DNA from: Hofstenia miamia
Taxonomy: Eukaryota; Xenacoelomorpha; Acoela
Direction of reading: 5' to 3'
Length of the DNA: 64,000 bases
Assembly (NCBI GenBank): GCA_004352715.1
Contig: SCFE01000037.1
Location: 1,689,420 to 1,753,419 of the forward strand
A program made the position numbers and the translations under genes. Of the stretch, positions 34,513 to 46,906 are shown piece by piece (the stretch's first letter is position 1; the number at the start of each line of letters is the position of its first letter). The notes beneath the pieces were generated by a model that had not been told where the DNA came from, searched no databases, and saw only the letters and a list, made by a program, of their open reading frames with translations.

Positions 34513-34719
34513 TTAGCTACATAAAAATTTTGATAGACATACACCAATAATGATGTAATTGTAGAATCATTTTCTAGCTGTTCTCCAGCTACTTAAAACC
34601 TCTAAGGAAAAATGAAACTATTTTTAATGACATTTGGATATCTCATTGCACCAGCAAAATATATTAATTTAAAAAAAATAAAAATTTTGCAATTTTTTCC
34701 ATAGAATATGGTACAAGGA

Positions 34720-34795
34720 GCCCTCGGTGTTACAAAGGGCCCATATATATAAATACGGTAAATGTTATAAAGAACCCATATATGTGTTCGTGCAT
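34720..34795 (-). repeat. Fragment related to the TA-associated element at 33.4 kb
   Basis: On the minus strand 'gggttctttataacattta' and 'gggccctttgtaac' next to TA repeats resemble 'gggtcttttataacaataa' and 'acaaagggccc' at 33385-33470. Confidence 0.4.
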
Positions 34796-34849
34796 TTCCA
34801 TTCGATGAAGGTTTGGTTTTCTGACTGTAGTTATTCAATAACGTGCTTG

Positions 34850-36216
34850 CAAATTTTTTAAAGACATTTTTCCATTGGGAATTTTAAAACGGCAACGACC
34901 AAAATACAGTTTCAAATATGCATATAACTGAACCGACATCTCTGGAACGAATATTCAAAGGATCGTCGGAATTTTGCCAATATGAACTAAGCACATTCGA
35001 GCTCATCTGCCTTTTATCACAAGTAAACAGAATAGAAGAAGTTGTTGTTACCTTCCTCCCAATCCCATACCCCTTTCTATAAATGTTATGAAAACAACTC
35101 TAATAAAAATGTACTGAATTGCACATTAAGGTAGTATAATATATATTGACCGGTGGTCGACCGGCTTTCTTAAAAAATGAACCGGGCAACCCGCCGGTAG
35201 CAAACGGTTAATCAATTCAGTGGGCAAGCCCACTACAGGCCGTCAAAATCCTGACGGGTTCCAACTGTGCCATGCATTTAGCGACATGATCGCATACCAA
35301 TTCCAGAGTCTCAAATAAAGCTTGATCTAGGCGTTTAAGATTCTAGTTATCCCGATGTAACTCGTTGATACGATCGAATTCACGGTGGAATTTATCTTGA
35401 GAAAATATAGGATAGGTTACTTCACTGGAAGATTGCGGCATTTTACTTTCTGACCTGATATCAGCTTTTTGAAGAACTGAATCACAAAATAAACTTATTT
35501 CCTTTATAGAAAAAGCAACGCTTACAAAAAAAGATTAACTATTATTAAAACAAATATATGAAATTAAATTTTTATCATGCATGCACAGGTGTTTAGAAAG
35601 CCATAAATTATGTAGAATAAATTGCGTACACGATACATACATACACGAACGATACATAAAGCGTTTAAGAGACAATAACCGGGGTTTAGTCAAATACACG
35701 TTACAGCTCGAAATGTAGTTCACGTATATAATGTATACTAAATGTCCGAATGCAGTATCTACCTTCTGTATGTAGCATACGATTTATTAATTGAATGTCA
35801 TTTAAAAAATTTGGCAAAGCTTATACTAATCGACAAAAACTTTCAGTAAAAATAATGTCTTTGAATCTCAAAAAAATTCATTATATACAATATTTAACAT
35901 AGAAAAATATACAGAACAGGAAAAATTCCCACAGAAAAAATAGTGCAGATAAGCAAGGGGAGTGGTGTTTAGCAATTAGTGAGTCTGCGTTCTGAAAATG
36001 TAAGTGTTTGAATAATAAGAGCAATTAGTCGATTGGCAAATAATACGTTTGAATTGCGAGGGGTTCAAAGTATCCCGCAATTTCCGCTCTCCTCTGATTA
36101 AACGAATAAACGCGTTAGTAATTAAAATGATATTTCAGATTGTAAATCATTAATTGTCTGTGGTTTCAAAATGTATAAAGATATTCACAATTTTCCTCTT
36201 GAAATATACTTTCTTA
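34850..36216. other. Mostly featureless stretch
   Basis: A GC-richer patch at 35146-35265 contains 'gaccggtggtcgaccggc' and 'caacccgccggtagc' and may be an old element. The rest shows no recognisable feature. Confidence 0.35.
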
Positions 36217-36979
36217 TCACATTAACTTCTCAGATGGATATTTAGAAGGCTCTTTATTAATAACCATAGGGAACAGCAGCAAACTTATGATGCGCAAAAG
36301 TTGGAATGGAGTTTTTCTAGAGACAGATTGTTTATAATCTCTAGTGGTAGAGTAATTTTCAAAATAAAGACTACAAAGTAAAGTTGACAATGAAACCAAG
36401 CAAATGTTTGGAAAACAAAATTCATACAAGCCCTGGTGGCAATTAAAAGTAGACAGAAGCGTAAATAAACATACATCCTCATCTTTTTGCTTTTCATGTA
36501 AAAACTTTGATATTACTGAATGCCATAAGCTAAGAACTAGAGTACATAGGGTACAACCTCGTTGACATTCTCTCTATGGCAAAGCGAAAGAGCAGCGATG
36601 CATATACAGCTGGTAAAACTTCCAAAGCAATTGGTTATTGGTTGTAGTAAAAGGTCATTATTAGACTTTAAACTTTGGTAAACACCCAATTATCATAATC
36701 AATGGGCTTCGGTATGTGGTTTGGCATTCTAACACACTCCCCTACCATCAATAATCTGCATAATACAAAAATGCTTTTATTTTGCACATGATATTTACAA
36801 AAATTAACACGTATGATTGTAAAATAACCATGGTTAGTTCATCCAAATATAGAATGCCGTGTTATACCCAAAGAGTTTGCTCTGTTGACCTTATGAATGT
36901 TGATGATCTCCAGACGATCCATTCACATTATGTGAAGTGGTGATAAGATTCAATGTAGAAATTTCATTGGCTTTTTAAC

Positions 36980-37215
36980 CTAGACCTGGATGTTATTCTT
37001 TCATGAAAGAAATCTTGTTGCAGTTAATCTTCATAGTTCAAATTTTTCCGTAAATGGGTTTGGAGCCACAACTATATGGTAGTAAAATCTTTGGAAATGT
37101 TTCATTGTATTACCTCAAGGATATAATTACAAATGTTTATATTGGAAAAATTAGAAGAAAATTACAAACAGAAATTTACAATATAAACAATGTTGAAGCA
37201 TAATGAAAAGATAAA
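36980..37215 (+). repeat. Dispersed repeat, copy 1 (partner 39540-39900)
   Basis: It shares with 39540-39900, in the same order: a 'cctagacctggatgttattc'-like word; 'gtattacctcaaggatataa'; 'attagaagaaaattac'; and 'acaatataaacaatgttgaa'. The copies are diverged and contain different indels. Family unknown. Confidence 0.55.
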
Positions 37216-38110
37216 TAAATTAATTTATAAAATTGTCATAAAATACAACATGAAAGCATCAATTACTATTAATTCTATTATGTATGATAGGAATGAAATG
37301 AGTTTACAATGGTTTCTAAAAATAAAGTTTACAAATATAACCCATTAAGCTAATTACTTGTTAATTAATAACGCACAGGGGAACATATTAAAGGCAGTAC
37401 CGAGGGAATATTTAAATTTCTTAATTAAAAATGAAATTGGATGGCTAAAGAAAGTAAATGAATTTGAAAATAACTAATTAAAGTGCCTACAAAAATTTAA
37501 AATGTAACGAAATCGAACAGATAGTAAAAATAATGTTTTCAGTAACTACATTATATATATATAAAATAATGTTCCACAATGAATGTATAGAACGAACAAT
37601 TGGGCAATTAGATCAACTTGTAAGCTTGACTAAGTGAAAGGAAGTACCACAATAAAGGCTTATTTGTGATTTCCAACTACGTAGTAATCATTTTTCTTTG
37701 TCATAATATTGCCACGAAATAAGTCTGAATAAAATTCTTTTATTTAAATTAAATCTTATATACTGGGCAAAAAAAAATGCCAAACTAAAAATGGCGCGCG
37801 TGTGGTAGGGAAATTTTCCATACTTCACATTTCTCATTAAGCCTAAGCAGAAAATAGGGTTCAGGGCTTTTCATCGTTATGGTAAGAAGTAATTGATTAT
37901 CGAATTGTCTATAAAAATGAAATCCCCCCCTATACACATTTGTGTATTTCTTGAAAATTATTACTTTTACACCATAGTCAATCAGACAATATGCACTGAT
38001 ATAGTGCCTATTCAATGTTTTCTTATTCAGATTCATATTGGTGCTCTAAACAATGTGTTCTTAACTTGCTATGAGAGCATAATAACCAATCTGTTCTGAT
38101 TAAAATGAGC

Positions 38111-38256
38111 TTACCAAGAAATCCTTATCTAAACATGTTTTACTATGGATATTTATACTCAGTTTTGCTGCCTTTTGACTTACTACCAATGACTGAAGTG
38201 CTATTAGTTTTTTTTCAAAAGCAGGTATCGCCTGATTATCTACTTTCCAAAAAATT
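38111..38256 (-). CDS. Weak candidate exon, unrecognised
   Basis: On the minus strand an AAATTTTTTGGAAAG acceptor-like tract precedes an open stretch, VDNQAIPAFEKKLIALQSLV, VSQKAAKLSINIHSKTCLD, KDFL, that ends in the donor TTG|GTAAGC. It ends in phase 0 and so does not fit the phase 1 chain of the SAM-domain gene. The opposite strand is also open here. Confidence 0.22.
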
Positions 38257-39539
38257 TGGAAAAAATTATTTGAAAATAACCTTTTCATATAGTTTTATTT
38301 ACAATTAAACTAAAAATATATTATTATAAATACATAGTCGATGTAAGTAGTAATGAATTACGATACTTGAAAAAATTAAATTATTCCCAACTCAATAGTC
38401 GTCATTGTAAACCAGTGAATTGATACTCAAATAAAATTATTTATTATAAAATATAAATTAAGTTTATCTTTTGAAGTTACGGAAAGGCACTAAATGGTTT
38501 CAAAGAAATGTAAACGGGCACAGAATAGAGTCGCCACTGCCTAAAGTTGAAAACTTCAAAAAAGGATAAAATTCAAAAAGATTGATTACAATTTTCTTCA
38601 AGTATGCCACGATATTAGTAAAGAAGTAAAACTAAATATCATACATTTCAGCTAAATACACAGTGCTGGATCCAGCCATTGGCTGGATTTAATCCAGCCT
38701 ATTGTGGCTGGATACAATATAATATCATATACTGAAATGTACTAAATCAATGATATATAAACTAGTTTTGGCTAAAAATTGATGTCTCCAAAAACTTATA
38801 TTTCAACCCTTAACTTCCAATTGTATCTTTAAAGGCACAAACGGTTTTCTGAATATTCTCTCAACGGGGATTAGGAAATTTGGGCATTCTGGAATTTGGA
38901 AACATCTATGGGTAAGTCTGCTTCTTTGTTATGACGCAAATTTGTGACAAAATTTCTGTTTGAGTAATATGAATATATTAACAAGCATGATAATTGAAAA
39001 ATCCTTTCTTAAGTTGGCGTATATGTGATCAAATACGGTATTGAATTTAGATTATGGATCCGGGTACAAACGGATCGAGCATCCGAAAGTCCATGTATAG
39101 GAAGGGTTAATAAGTTAGAATCATTCACTTATAAGATTTAAAAACCGAATCTCTAGAAATTTTTTAACCCTAATTGCACTTGGAATTTTTACAAATCTGT
39201 GATGGCTTCCCCATTTTTTAAACGGTTATAATATTTGAAAACACCAAAAGATAGAGAATTGTCAAACCTCTGAATTTGTACACGGCACTCTTGGACGGAA
39301 CTCAGTTTTTCTTTAGAAAATAAAATATCCCAGGGTAATAGATGTCCCCAAGGGCATTAGGTCGCCTCATTATTTGAATACTTTTACAAATTCAATTTTT
39401 TTCATTGAGATTAAATTCACATTAAGGCGCATGAACAAGTTTTAGCATAGATCTTTGCATGTGGCAAGATTGCAATATTTCTTAACAGGCTTCGATAAAA
39501 CTGATGAAAAATGGAGAAAAATCGATTTTGTTACATAAA

Positions 39540-39900
39540 ATGCCTTTTCACCTAGATCTGGACACTAATTTTTCATAACAGAAATCTAACTGCAACTAAT
39601 ACTCATATTTCAATGATCAATTGCTGTTTTGTGCGACACTGTAGAATGATTTTTTAAGTATATCGATTTGGAGAACCTACTATATAATATTAAAATCGTT
39701 GGGAATAAGTGTTGCATAGAACAATAAGCATGTGCATATAATGTATTTCTACAGTTCCTCCTCTTGCTTATGCTAGACCGCAAAGTTTTCATTGTGTTAC
39801 CTCAAGGATATAATTATAAAAGATTACATTGCAAAAATTAGAAAAAAAATTACGAACAGAAATTTACAATATAAACAATGTTGAAACATAATGAAAAGAA
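39540..39900 (+). repeat. Dispersed repeat, copy 2 (partner 36980-37215)
   Basis: Same word order as copy 1, with about 100 extra bases in the middle. The shared 'gtgttacctcaaggatataa' is the best conserved part. Confidence 0.55.
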
Positions 39901-39917
39901 AGATGCAACTATATATG

Positions 39918-40242
39918 TAAATATATATATATACGGGTTCTACATAGTATGGGATTTGTATCCACCACCCGCACTTTTCGATTTCCCATAGTATCCAGTG
40001 GGTTTTTATGGAAAGCCAGAAAAATTTATTTTAACAAAAAATTTTTACATTGTGCATTTTGAAAAGAGGTCTAAGTTCTTATGTATGAGATTAAGATTTT
40101 TTCAAAAAAATTTTTTTTGACCCAGCGCCCTACGCCATAGTATCTAGCACCCAGATAATTTTTTTTGCATTCAGCGACTTGTAGATAGTTTAAAATTTTG
40201 TGTCCAAAGCCCGTATATATTTATATATATATATATATATAT
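39918..40242. mobile_element. Second MITE-like element nested in TA microsatellites
   Basis: TA runs at about 39918-39933 and 40217-40242 enclose a segment whose ends are inverted: ATATACGGGTTC at the left and, as reverse complement, ATATACGGGCTT at the right. The word CATAGTATC or a close variant occurs three times (about 39946, 39988, 40136). The plan matches the element at 14736-15110, which also has a CATAGTA word. Confidence 0.5.
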
Positions 40243-40249
40243 AAACCTC

Positions 40250-41337
40250 AGTGAACGATGAATATCAGGGACATTGTCATTGATCAACTATGTATGTATG
40301 GATTAGTGGTTGTTGTCAGTCGCAGACACTACTTTTTGCAAAAACTTCGTTAGAATCATTAGAAATATATAGACACTAAATCTAATTATTATTACTTCAA
40401 ATTACACTTTCAAGTAAAGCAGTATACTGACAGTTAAAAACGAGACACTGAAACAACTTCTGTACATTTTGATTGAATTTGATGAATTTAGCATCGTTGC
40501 AAAAAACCTCATAATCTTTTAATAAAATTAAAACATGAATTTTCGAATGAAATTTACTTTCAACTTCGATTTTCGTAATGGAATGAATAACTTCCACTTG
40601 AAGTCTCACGTTAAATTTACAAAAGAATAGCAGCTTAAGCAAATCCCTCGCTACTTCATTGCTTGTAGAAATAGAATAATTTTTATTACTGCGCGTTTCA
40701 TTATTAACAATTGTTAGGATTGGAAGAGAAATATCAGATAGAGCTTGTCAAAATAAATATAAATCCAATGCTTTTAATAACTTCAGACGAGAGAATAACG
40801 TTAATGTGGCAGGAATTTTAGCCCAGACGACGACAAATAAAATCAATATCTTAATACTTCGCCAAATAATTTCATTCTGATTTTTAATGCGTGCCATTAG
40901 GTAAGAGAAAAGAAATGGAGAAATACAATGGTAAATACAAATAGTTTAAGGTCAAGGACAACTGAAGGGAAATACATTGAAAAAGGTTAGCAACCGTAAA
41001 AATCAAGTGGATAAACTGTTAAAATAATTATTAATTATCTCAATATACATACACATCAAATAGTTCCTCTTTTTGTGATGATGACGGGTTGATATATGCT
41101 TAAAATATTTCGAAACCTATAAAGGTTTCACAAAAGGATGTTTTTGTAAGTGCTGTATTATATGATAATTTTCAAAGCTTTAATCAATAATAGAACAAAG
41201 ATTTCTCTATCCTACGTGCAGAAGAGAGATCTTCTGAATTATGTCTTATTCTTTTTGTATGAATATGAATAACTCTATTTCAAGACATATATAGAAAAAA
41301 ATCAAAATTACAAGTCTTCTAGCAATGCAGTAGATAT
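40250..41337. other. AT-rich stretch with nothing recognisable
   Basis: Only a short minus-strand frame (40397-40642) without motif or splice context. Confidence 0.35.
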
Positions 41338-41338
41338 T

Positions 41339-41683
41339 GAAAATAAAATTATCATAAATTGTTCTAACAGATTCACAGATATAAAAGTCATTTCAAATCA
41401 AAAACTTTCAAACGCAGCATTTGCTTACATCGCAAATGAACCATGGACACTTGGGTCATATTAAATGTTAACTACACTTTGATTAGATAAAAAGAACAGA
41501 TTTGCACCTGNGAAAATAAAATTATCATAAATTGTTCTAACAGATTCACAGATATAAAAGTCATTCCAAATCAAAACCTTTGAACCGCAGCATTTGCTTA
41601 CAACGCAAGTGAAACATGGACACTTGGGTCATATTAAATGTTAACTACACTTTGATTAGATAAAAAGAACAGATTTGCACCTG
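41339..41683. repeat. Duplicate of a 172-bp segment joined by a single N
   Basis: 41339-41510 and 41512-41683 are almost identical, with a handful of substitutions (catttcaaatc versus cattccaaatc). They flank the N at 41511. Most likely two haplotype contig ends. Confidence 0.75.
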
Positions 41684-42045
41684 TATTTTATCTAAAATAT
41701 TCTACAGTTCAGTTATACAGTAGCAATTTCCTCTAGTTCCTGACGATGGTAATATAGCTATTGTTCATTAAATATATATGTAGTACTTCAACTTTGGCAG
41801 AACCTCCTATGTAATTCATTAAGGACTGAATGGTGAAAGCAACACTATTAAAATCAATAAATATAACTTCAGCACCACCAATATACTGAAAAATATGCAT
41901 TCACTGGTATTGATTTCTATATACATGATTGAAATTATGTTACCTTGATAAATTACTTCATTTGATATATAACTTTGGTGATGACACGCAAACCCTTAGC
42001 ACCTATGCTTTATCACACTGGTTTTTTGGTTTCAGCAGGCACTCA

Positions 42046-42230
42046 CTAAGTTATCACAGTTAGCAGCCTTGGTTGACCAAAGCGGGAGGAGCACAACAAT
42101 CTCAACGGCTAAACAGACTAAGCACGTGACAAGGGGCCGCCAGATGATACTACCTGTTAAACCGGTCACGGTGGGCATACTTCTAGGGCTAGTGGTATCA
42201 CCCACTGTTCAGTTTGTAGACTGGTAAAGA
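42046..42230 (+). mobile_element. tRNA-like SINE, copy 2
   Basis: It starts CTAAGTTATCACAGTTAGC with GGTTGACCAAAGCGGGAGG, then has CAAGGGGCCGCC, AAACCGGTCACGG, and CCCACTGTTCAGTTTGTAGACTGGTAAAG split over its right end. The order matches the minus-strand copy at 32029-32250. It stands out as GC-richer than its surroundings. The left boundary is approximate. Confidence 0.55.
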
Positions 42231-42499
42231 AATCCCGACCTGTAGTATTGTTAGATTAATAGTTGTACATATTTGTTTTCATGTTTGCTTCATCAAAATA
42301 GATTGAATTTGGTCTTGCATCGACATAGATTGACATGCGATCCTTGATCATCTCTCATTGTGATGCTTTCCTTATTGAATTTGGAAATACGATCATTCAC
42401 TTCATAGCAACTACAGATGGACTTTTCTCACTATCGACTAAAACATTAAAAAATACTTGCATGTAGAAAGTTTGAGAAAGTCAAAATTTTAGAATCCTA

Positions 42500-43625
42500 A
42501 CACTGTGTGTGCACATTTTGTACAGCAAGTAAATTTTAATGAATTGTAGATCAAAATTTTGTGCTGATTACGAATCTAACAATAGTTTTTAAATTTATTC
42601 AAACATTTCATGGCAAATTTAAAAATATTGATTATTTTTTTTATCCTTGTTAGTGATTACATTATATTTAATTTTATTAAAATAATATTTTATACGAAAA
42701 ATGAGATAGTATTAGAAAAGGATTTATACAACATTAATCCATATAAAATCCAGCAACATACTGTTCACTTATTTCTCCACATAACGAAATTCAAAGTCAT
42801 TCTGCGTTTGATGCATCCACTTACCATTCTCACCACTAATTGAACATTGCATACCAAGCAATCCAGGAAAACATATGTCCAAGTAATACGTTTTTGTAGA
42901 ATAATCAATATCAAGTTTCTTGAATGATTCTATCATAGGGCTGACAAATGATCTTTTTTCAGTCACAAGTAAGACTGTCGGCATGAGGAAGTTGAAAGTA
43001 CACTTAGAATAGCATCAAACCATATTGCCTTTCTTCTTGATTGAAGGTTGACAAAAACATTTGCAAATTAATCATTTTGAAGTCCATTGAATATGCATAT
43101 TTTGACTTTCATTTCTGGCAATCTTAGAAATACATTGTGAAGAGCGTGGTTTAGCATTTTAGTTTTTTATTCCCTTTAGAAATTGTTAAGAAACATCGAA
43201 TTTCATTTGCAATGTAGGCAAAGTCACATGCTCAAAATAAAATTTCCAATCTTATTAATACCCAATTGGCTTTCCCATTCAATTTAAGTGCATTTTGTTT
43301 TTTAGGGTAAAAATCAGTAAAAAGTATGTCGCTGGATTTTAAATGGATGAATGTTACATACATCTCTTCCTAATGCCATCTCATTTTTCGTATAAAATAC
43401 TATTTTAATACAATTAATTTTTTAGAAAAAAATAAAATATAATAATGCAATAATAGGTCAAATGACTAATAAGGATCAATAAGGACAAAATAATCAATGT
43501 TTTTAAATTTGACATGAAATGCTTCAATAAATTTAAAAAATATTGTTAGATTCGTAAGCAGCACAATAATTTGATGTAAAATGCATCAAAATTTACTTGC
43601 TATACCAAAAGTGCATATGCAATGT
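42500..43625. repeat. Inverted repeat with ~200-bp arms flanking 0.7 kb
   Basis: The left arm (about 42500-42705: 'agcaagtaaattttaatg', 'cgaatctaacaatagttttt', 'attttatacgaaaaatgag') reappears as its reverse complement at about 43381-43620. The arms are diverged with indels. The spacer holds the candidate exon at 42825-42974. This could be two opposed copies of one element or the arms of a large foldback element. Confidence 0.65.
42825..42974 (-). CDS. Candidate 150-nt exon, possibly of the Scm-type gene
   Basis: The acceptor TTCCTCATGCCGACAG and the near-perfect donor GAATG|GTAAGTGG bound 150 nt with one good frame: LLVTEKRSFVSPMIESFKK, LDIDYSTKTYYLDICFPGLL, GMQCSISGEN. It starts and ends in phase 1, which agrees with the exon at 61434-61482 before it and the one at 30738-30788 after it on this strand. 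I see no similarity to the MBT, FCS-finger or SLED domains expected in Scm proteins, so membership rests on strand and phase only. Confidence 0.4.
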
Positions 43626-43629
43626 AATA

Positions 43630-44365
43630 AATCGAATAGAGATTGTGTTACCTCAAAAGCCTCAATCGGATACATGACAATGCTGAAGAAAATTACAGTC
43701 TGCTTTTGGTTAAAATTTAAATTCTACTGTAAATAAGGTTTAAAGTGAATCGTTGAAAAAGCAGAAAGAATATGACTAGATATTGGTGGGAGGCAATCTA
43801 CAAAAGTGGACGTTTTCAATATTTTTTACGAATTAGTAGAAACTGCAAAAACATAATCTTTCATTGATAAGTTGTTAGCTTCGAATAAAAACGTACTGAA
43901 AATGAAAGACAATTTATGAATTTTTGAGCGTATTACGGAAATCAATAGTAGAAACGATTGCAAAGCTATCTTATGATTTGTCCTTCAAAAGTTTGAACAA
44001 AACACAATTCCTCGATAGTGGCTTTGACCAGTCAGGTGTGGCTGTTTCTGCAGCTAAAAAATGAAATAGTTTTAAGAGAACCTAAACTTTGGGAATATAA
44101 CTTTTCTTCATCAAATACTGACAGCGATTTTAGACAAGTTATGGTGATGGAAATGAAAAAATATCCAATAACTTCGTGAGATATTTGAATACGATTTCCG
44201 AACAGGGGATTGGTACAACAGCTATTTTAGTAAACTATTTTCAGTGCTTTTAATTTTGAAAAAAATGTTGAAAAATTTAGAATTTAAACGTACAAAAGTA
44301 AACCGTCCTTAACGTTGTTAGACTAGTAATTGTAGAAAGAACTGCATTCTTATAACAAAGTATGT
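43630..44365. other. AT-rich stretch with nothing recognisable
   Basis: No open frames of note and no repeat recognised. Confidence 0.35.
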
Positions 44366-44369
44366 CTAC

Positions 44370-44461
44370 CTCCAGCATGGGAAATAGATGATTCTCAAGA
44401 AGTTCACATGTTTTTTTGATAAATGATTTGTGGACTACGAAAATCAAACTTGAAAGTAGAC
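44370..44461 (-). CDS. Candidate 92-nt exon, unrecognised
   Basis: The acceptor CAAATTTTCATTTTGCAG and the donor CTGGAG|GTAGAC bound an open frame, LLSSLIFVVHKSFIKKTCEL, LENHLFPMLE. It starts in phase 1 and ends in phase 0. The pattern suggests amphipathic helices. It is not obviously part of the SAM-domain gene. Confidence 0.28.
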
Positions 44462-44950
44462 CTGCAAAATGAAAATTTGAGCCAGCCGAAGTTAAGTACA
44501 AGGAATTATGGCATACTTAAAATGCCTAAGAAGGCGATGATGTGATAAATCGTTGTGAATATATATATATATATATACTGCAAACATTTCTTCGAAACTG
44601 TATTTCTATTCCGAAAATGGATGAAAATTTCAACAAAATTCAGTATTCAGCGCATTGTATAAGGTTTATCTTATCTTCCGAGGTTTATCTTTATCTTCCG
44701 AATAATTTGTCAGAAGTCACGAATTTAATCCAATCAAATTTCTCAGAGCCATTTAACATATATATATATATCGAAATATTTTGAGGTTGTATCTTTATAT
44801 CGTATTTACTCTATTGAACATTGGGAATGCTTCACCCGAAAACAAAACCCAACGTATATGGGGTAAAGGTTTACGTCTTCCTCGCTCATCAACCAATCCT
44901 GGTCGAATTCTTAATCATTAAAACACCTGTCGACAAAGTTATATCAGCAG

Positions 44951-45071
44951 AAACTACGAGATACTACTTCGATTCTAATTGTATTCAAGAAGCAACTAAT
45001 ATCATCGTTCATGGTCTAAGTAGACGCGAAAGAAGTCTTTATCCGCCAAAGAGATTATTCCAAATGATATT
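44951..45071 (+). CDS. Candidate 121-nt exon, unrecognised
   Basis: The acceptor atatcagcag and the donor GATATT|GTAAGG bound the frame TTRYYFDSNCIQEATNIIVH, GLSRRERSLYPPKRLFQMI. The balanced, charged composition is unlike the poly-Lys/Ile/Phe frames of chance AT-rich sequence. The frame is open further upstream, to 44821. It starts in phase 1 and ends in phase 2. No family recognised. Confidence 0.33.
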
Positions 45072-46124
45072 GTAAGGGGAGTATATATAACGTGATTGTA
45101 CCACGAGTTTTGACTGACTGCACTCAATTTACTAACTGCATTTTCAAGAAACAGCTTCAAAATACATAAGTCGCAAGGAGAATCGGAGAAAACGGAATAA
45201 TCAATATAATGCATCGAACGATGAGAAGAGTACCTTATAAAAATTGGGTTACGCACTACTCTAAAGTTATGACGCACTAAATGTTTACCAATTCATTTCC
45301 TTTAAATTGTCTTCATTGCGAGTGTTCTGGTTTTTTTAAAGTTCTAGGATCATTTATTTATCAAAGTCGATAACTGGAGAATCGAAAGTCATTTGTACAG
45401 ATATACATGTATATGGATTTTATTAATGCATTTAAACAAGTATCAATTTTAAAACATTGGTAAATCATACTAGAATTTAGTAAAATATTATAAAAATCAA
45501 TCATCCAAAAAATCTCAATCAGTTCTTAATGTAGAAGATTCATTTTTTGTATATTTAGTAAATTTTTCAAGCAAATTTAACTTACTATCCTTCAGAAAAA
45601 TTATGCCTCGGAATCATATATGTCTAAAGTCTATAGTTCTTGCAACAATGTTAGCAAGAAATCGCTCGTGAACGTCTCAGTCAGCAAACGAATGCATTCA
45701 TACCAATTGCTCGCTTAATTGGTATATTGTATGTTGGAAAACAAAGAAAATACTTAATGACATCAATTAAGTGTTCTGGGAATTCTAATGTAAGAATTGG
45801 TTTCATTAAATTATAAAGCCTTTGATAATAATTTGCGATGATTGGTAAAAAGTTGAATTCATTAAATTTAATGGCTGAGGTTTGAACTTCATAATTCGTT
45901 GATTGCAGACTTTAAAAGCGTTGTAATGCAAAAATAAATTAACCAACGCCGCAATGCTTTTTGTGTTAATGAATGAATACGTAAACATAAAATGAAAGCA
46001 ATTAAAACTCTTGCGTAAAACTCACTAACATAAACAATACAAGTATGTATTATACAAAGTGAAAAATTAAATTGTTCACTTTGTGCTACATACACATTCT
46101 ATTTATTTGGAAAATTTTAAAATA

Positions 46125-46722
46125 AAATTTCGTGCTTGTAAAACTATGATGTCTTTTAAATGATTTTTTTTTGATATGACATTTTCGCCTGTTCCTTGGA
46201 AGGATATAATCTGCAATTTTGTTAAACCCAAAGTGAGAACAAGATGTAAGAAGAAACCCTATAGCAAAAGAATAACTTTTAAAAAATCTCATATTTTTTA
46301 AAAAAATTCCATGACAATAAGAATAATATAATGTCTAAATTTTAATAAGTTATCAAAACGATAGATAGAAATTTTAGCATAATATTTCAATTTGACAAAG
46401 CAAAATGATACTTGGACGCTCAAAGAGGATGCTTATGAACTTCATCAACTACAAATAATTACAGAAGCTGTTGGTACGGAAATTGAATCAAATTGGTGAG
46501 CAGTGTGGTTAACAAGTTCTTTCTGCTGATCACAAAACCTGCAGTTAATCGATGATATTAAATATTTTGTTTTGGGGTGACCCTTTGATAACTAGAACTG
46601 TGATTTTTGATAGACAAGTATTGTACTTTTTCATAAATCTATGGAATCATGCACCAATTTCGTGCTTTATTCTTGATGATGTCTTCTAAATGATTTTACT
46701 TTGATATGACATTTTCGCGCTA
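46125..46722. repeat. Pair of ~65-bp direct repeats 530 bp apart
   Basis: 'atttcgtgcttgtaaaacta', then 'tgatgtcttttaaatgattt', then 'ttgatatgacattttcgc' at 46125-46190 recur at 46655-46722 with small changes. They may mark the ends of an insertion or be two eroded copies of one element. Confidence 0.5.
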
Positions 46723-46869
46723 GCAAGATTCTGACATGCACCAATTACATTTAGTACTGCTTTCACATCTGTCCAAAACACATCCAAGTTCCGAAAAGTT
46801 GGCAATTTCTTGTAATGTCGTGTACCACTAATAATGACTAAAAAAATCGAAATTCAGCCCTGAATGCAA

Positions 46870-46870
<1 letters not shown>

Positions 46871-46906
<36 letters not shown>

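Noticed and set aside
35146-35265. GC-rich palindromic patch (ccggtggtcgaccgg) as a possible origin or RNA gene
   Set aside because: The palindrome is short, with no partner ends and no tRNA or rRNA signature.
36217-36497. Two overlapping minus-strand frames, one after a GCCACCAG acceptor-like site (LYEFCFPNICLV...)
   Set aside because: It has a possible acceptor but no donor, no recognisable family and two competing frames; too weak to annotate.
38660-38725. Repeated ccagcc/ggctgg words as a possible element end or CRISPR-like array
   Set aside because: Only three or four short words within 60 bp, no regular spacers and no second terminus; CRISPR arrays are not expected in this kind of genome.
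42610-42843. Plus-strand 77-residue frame
   Set aside because: It sits on an arm of the inverted repeat, has Lys/Ile/Phe composition expected of AT-rich DNA, and overlaps the better minus-strand exon candidate.
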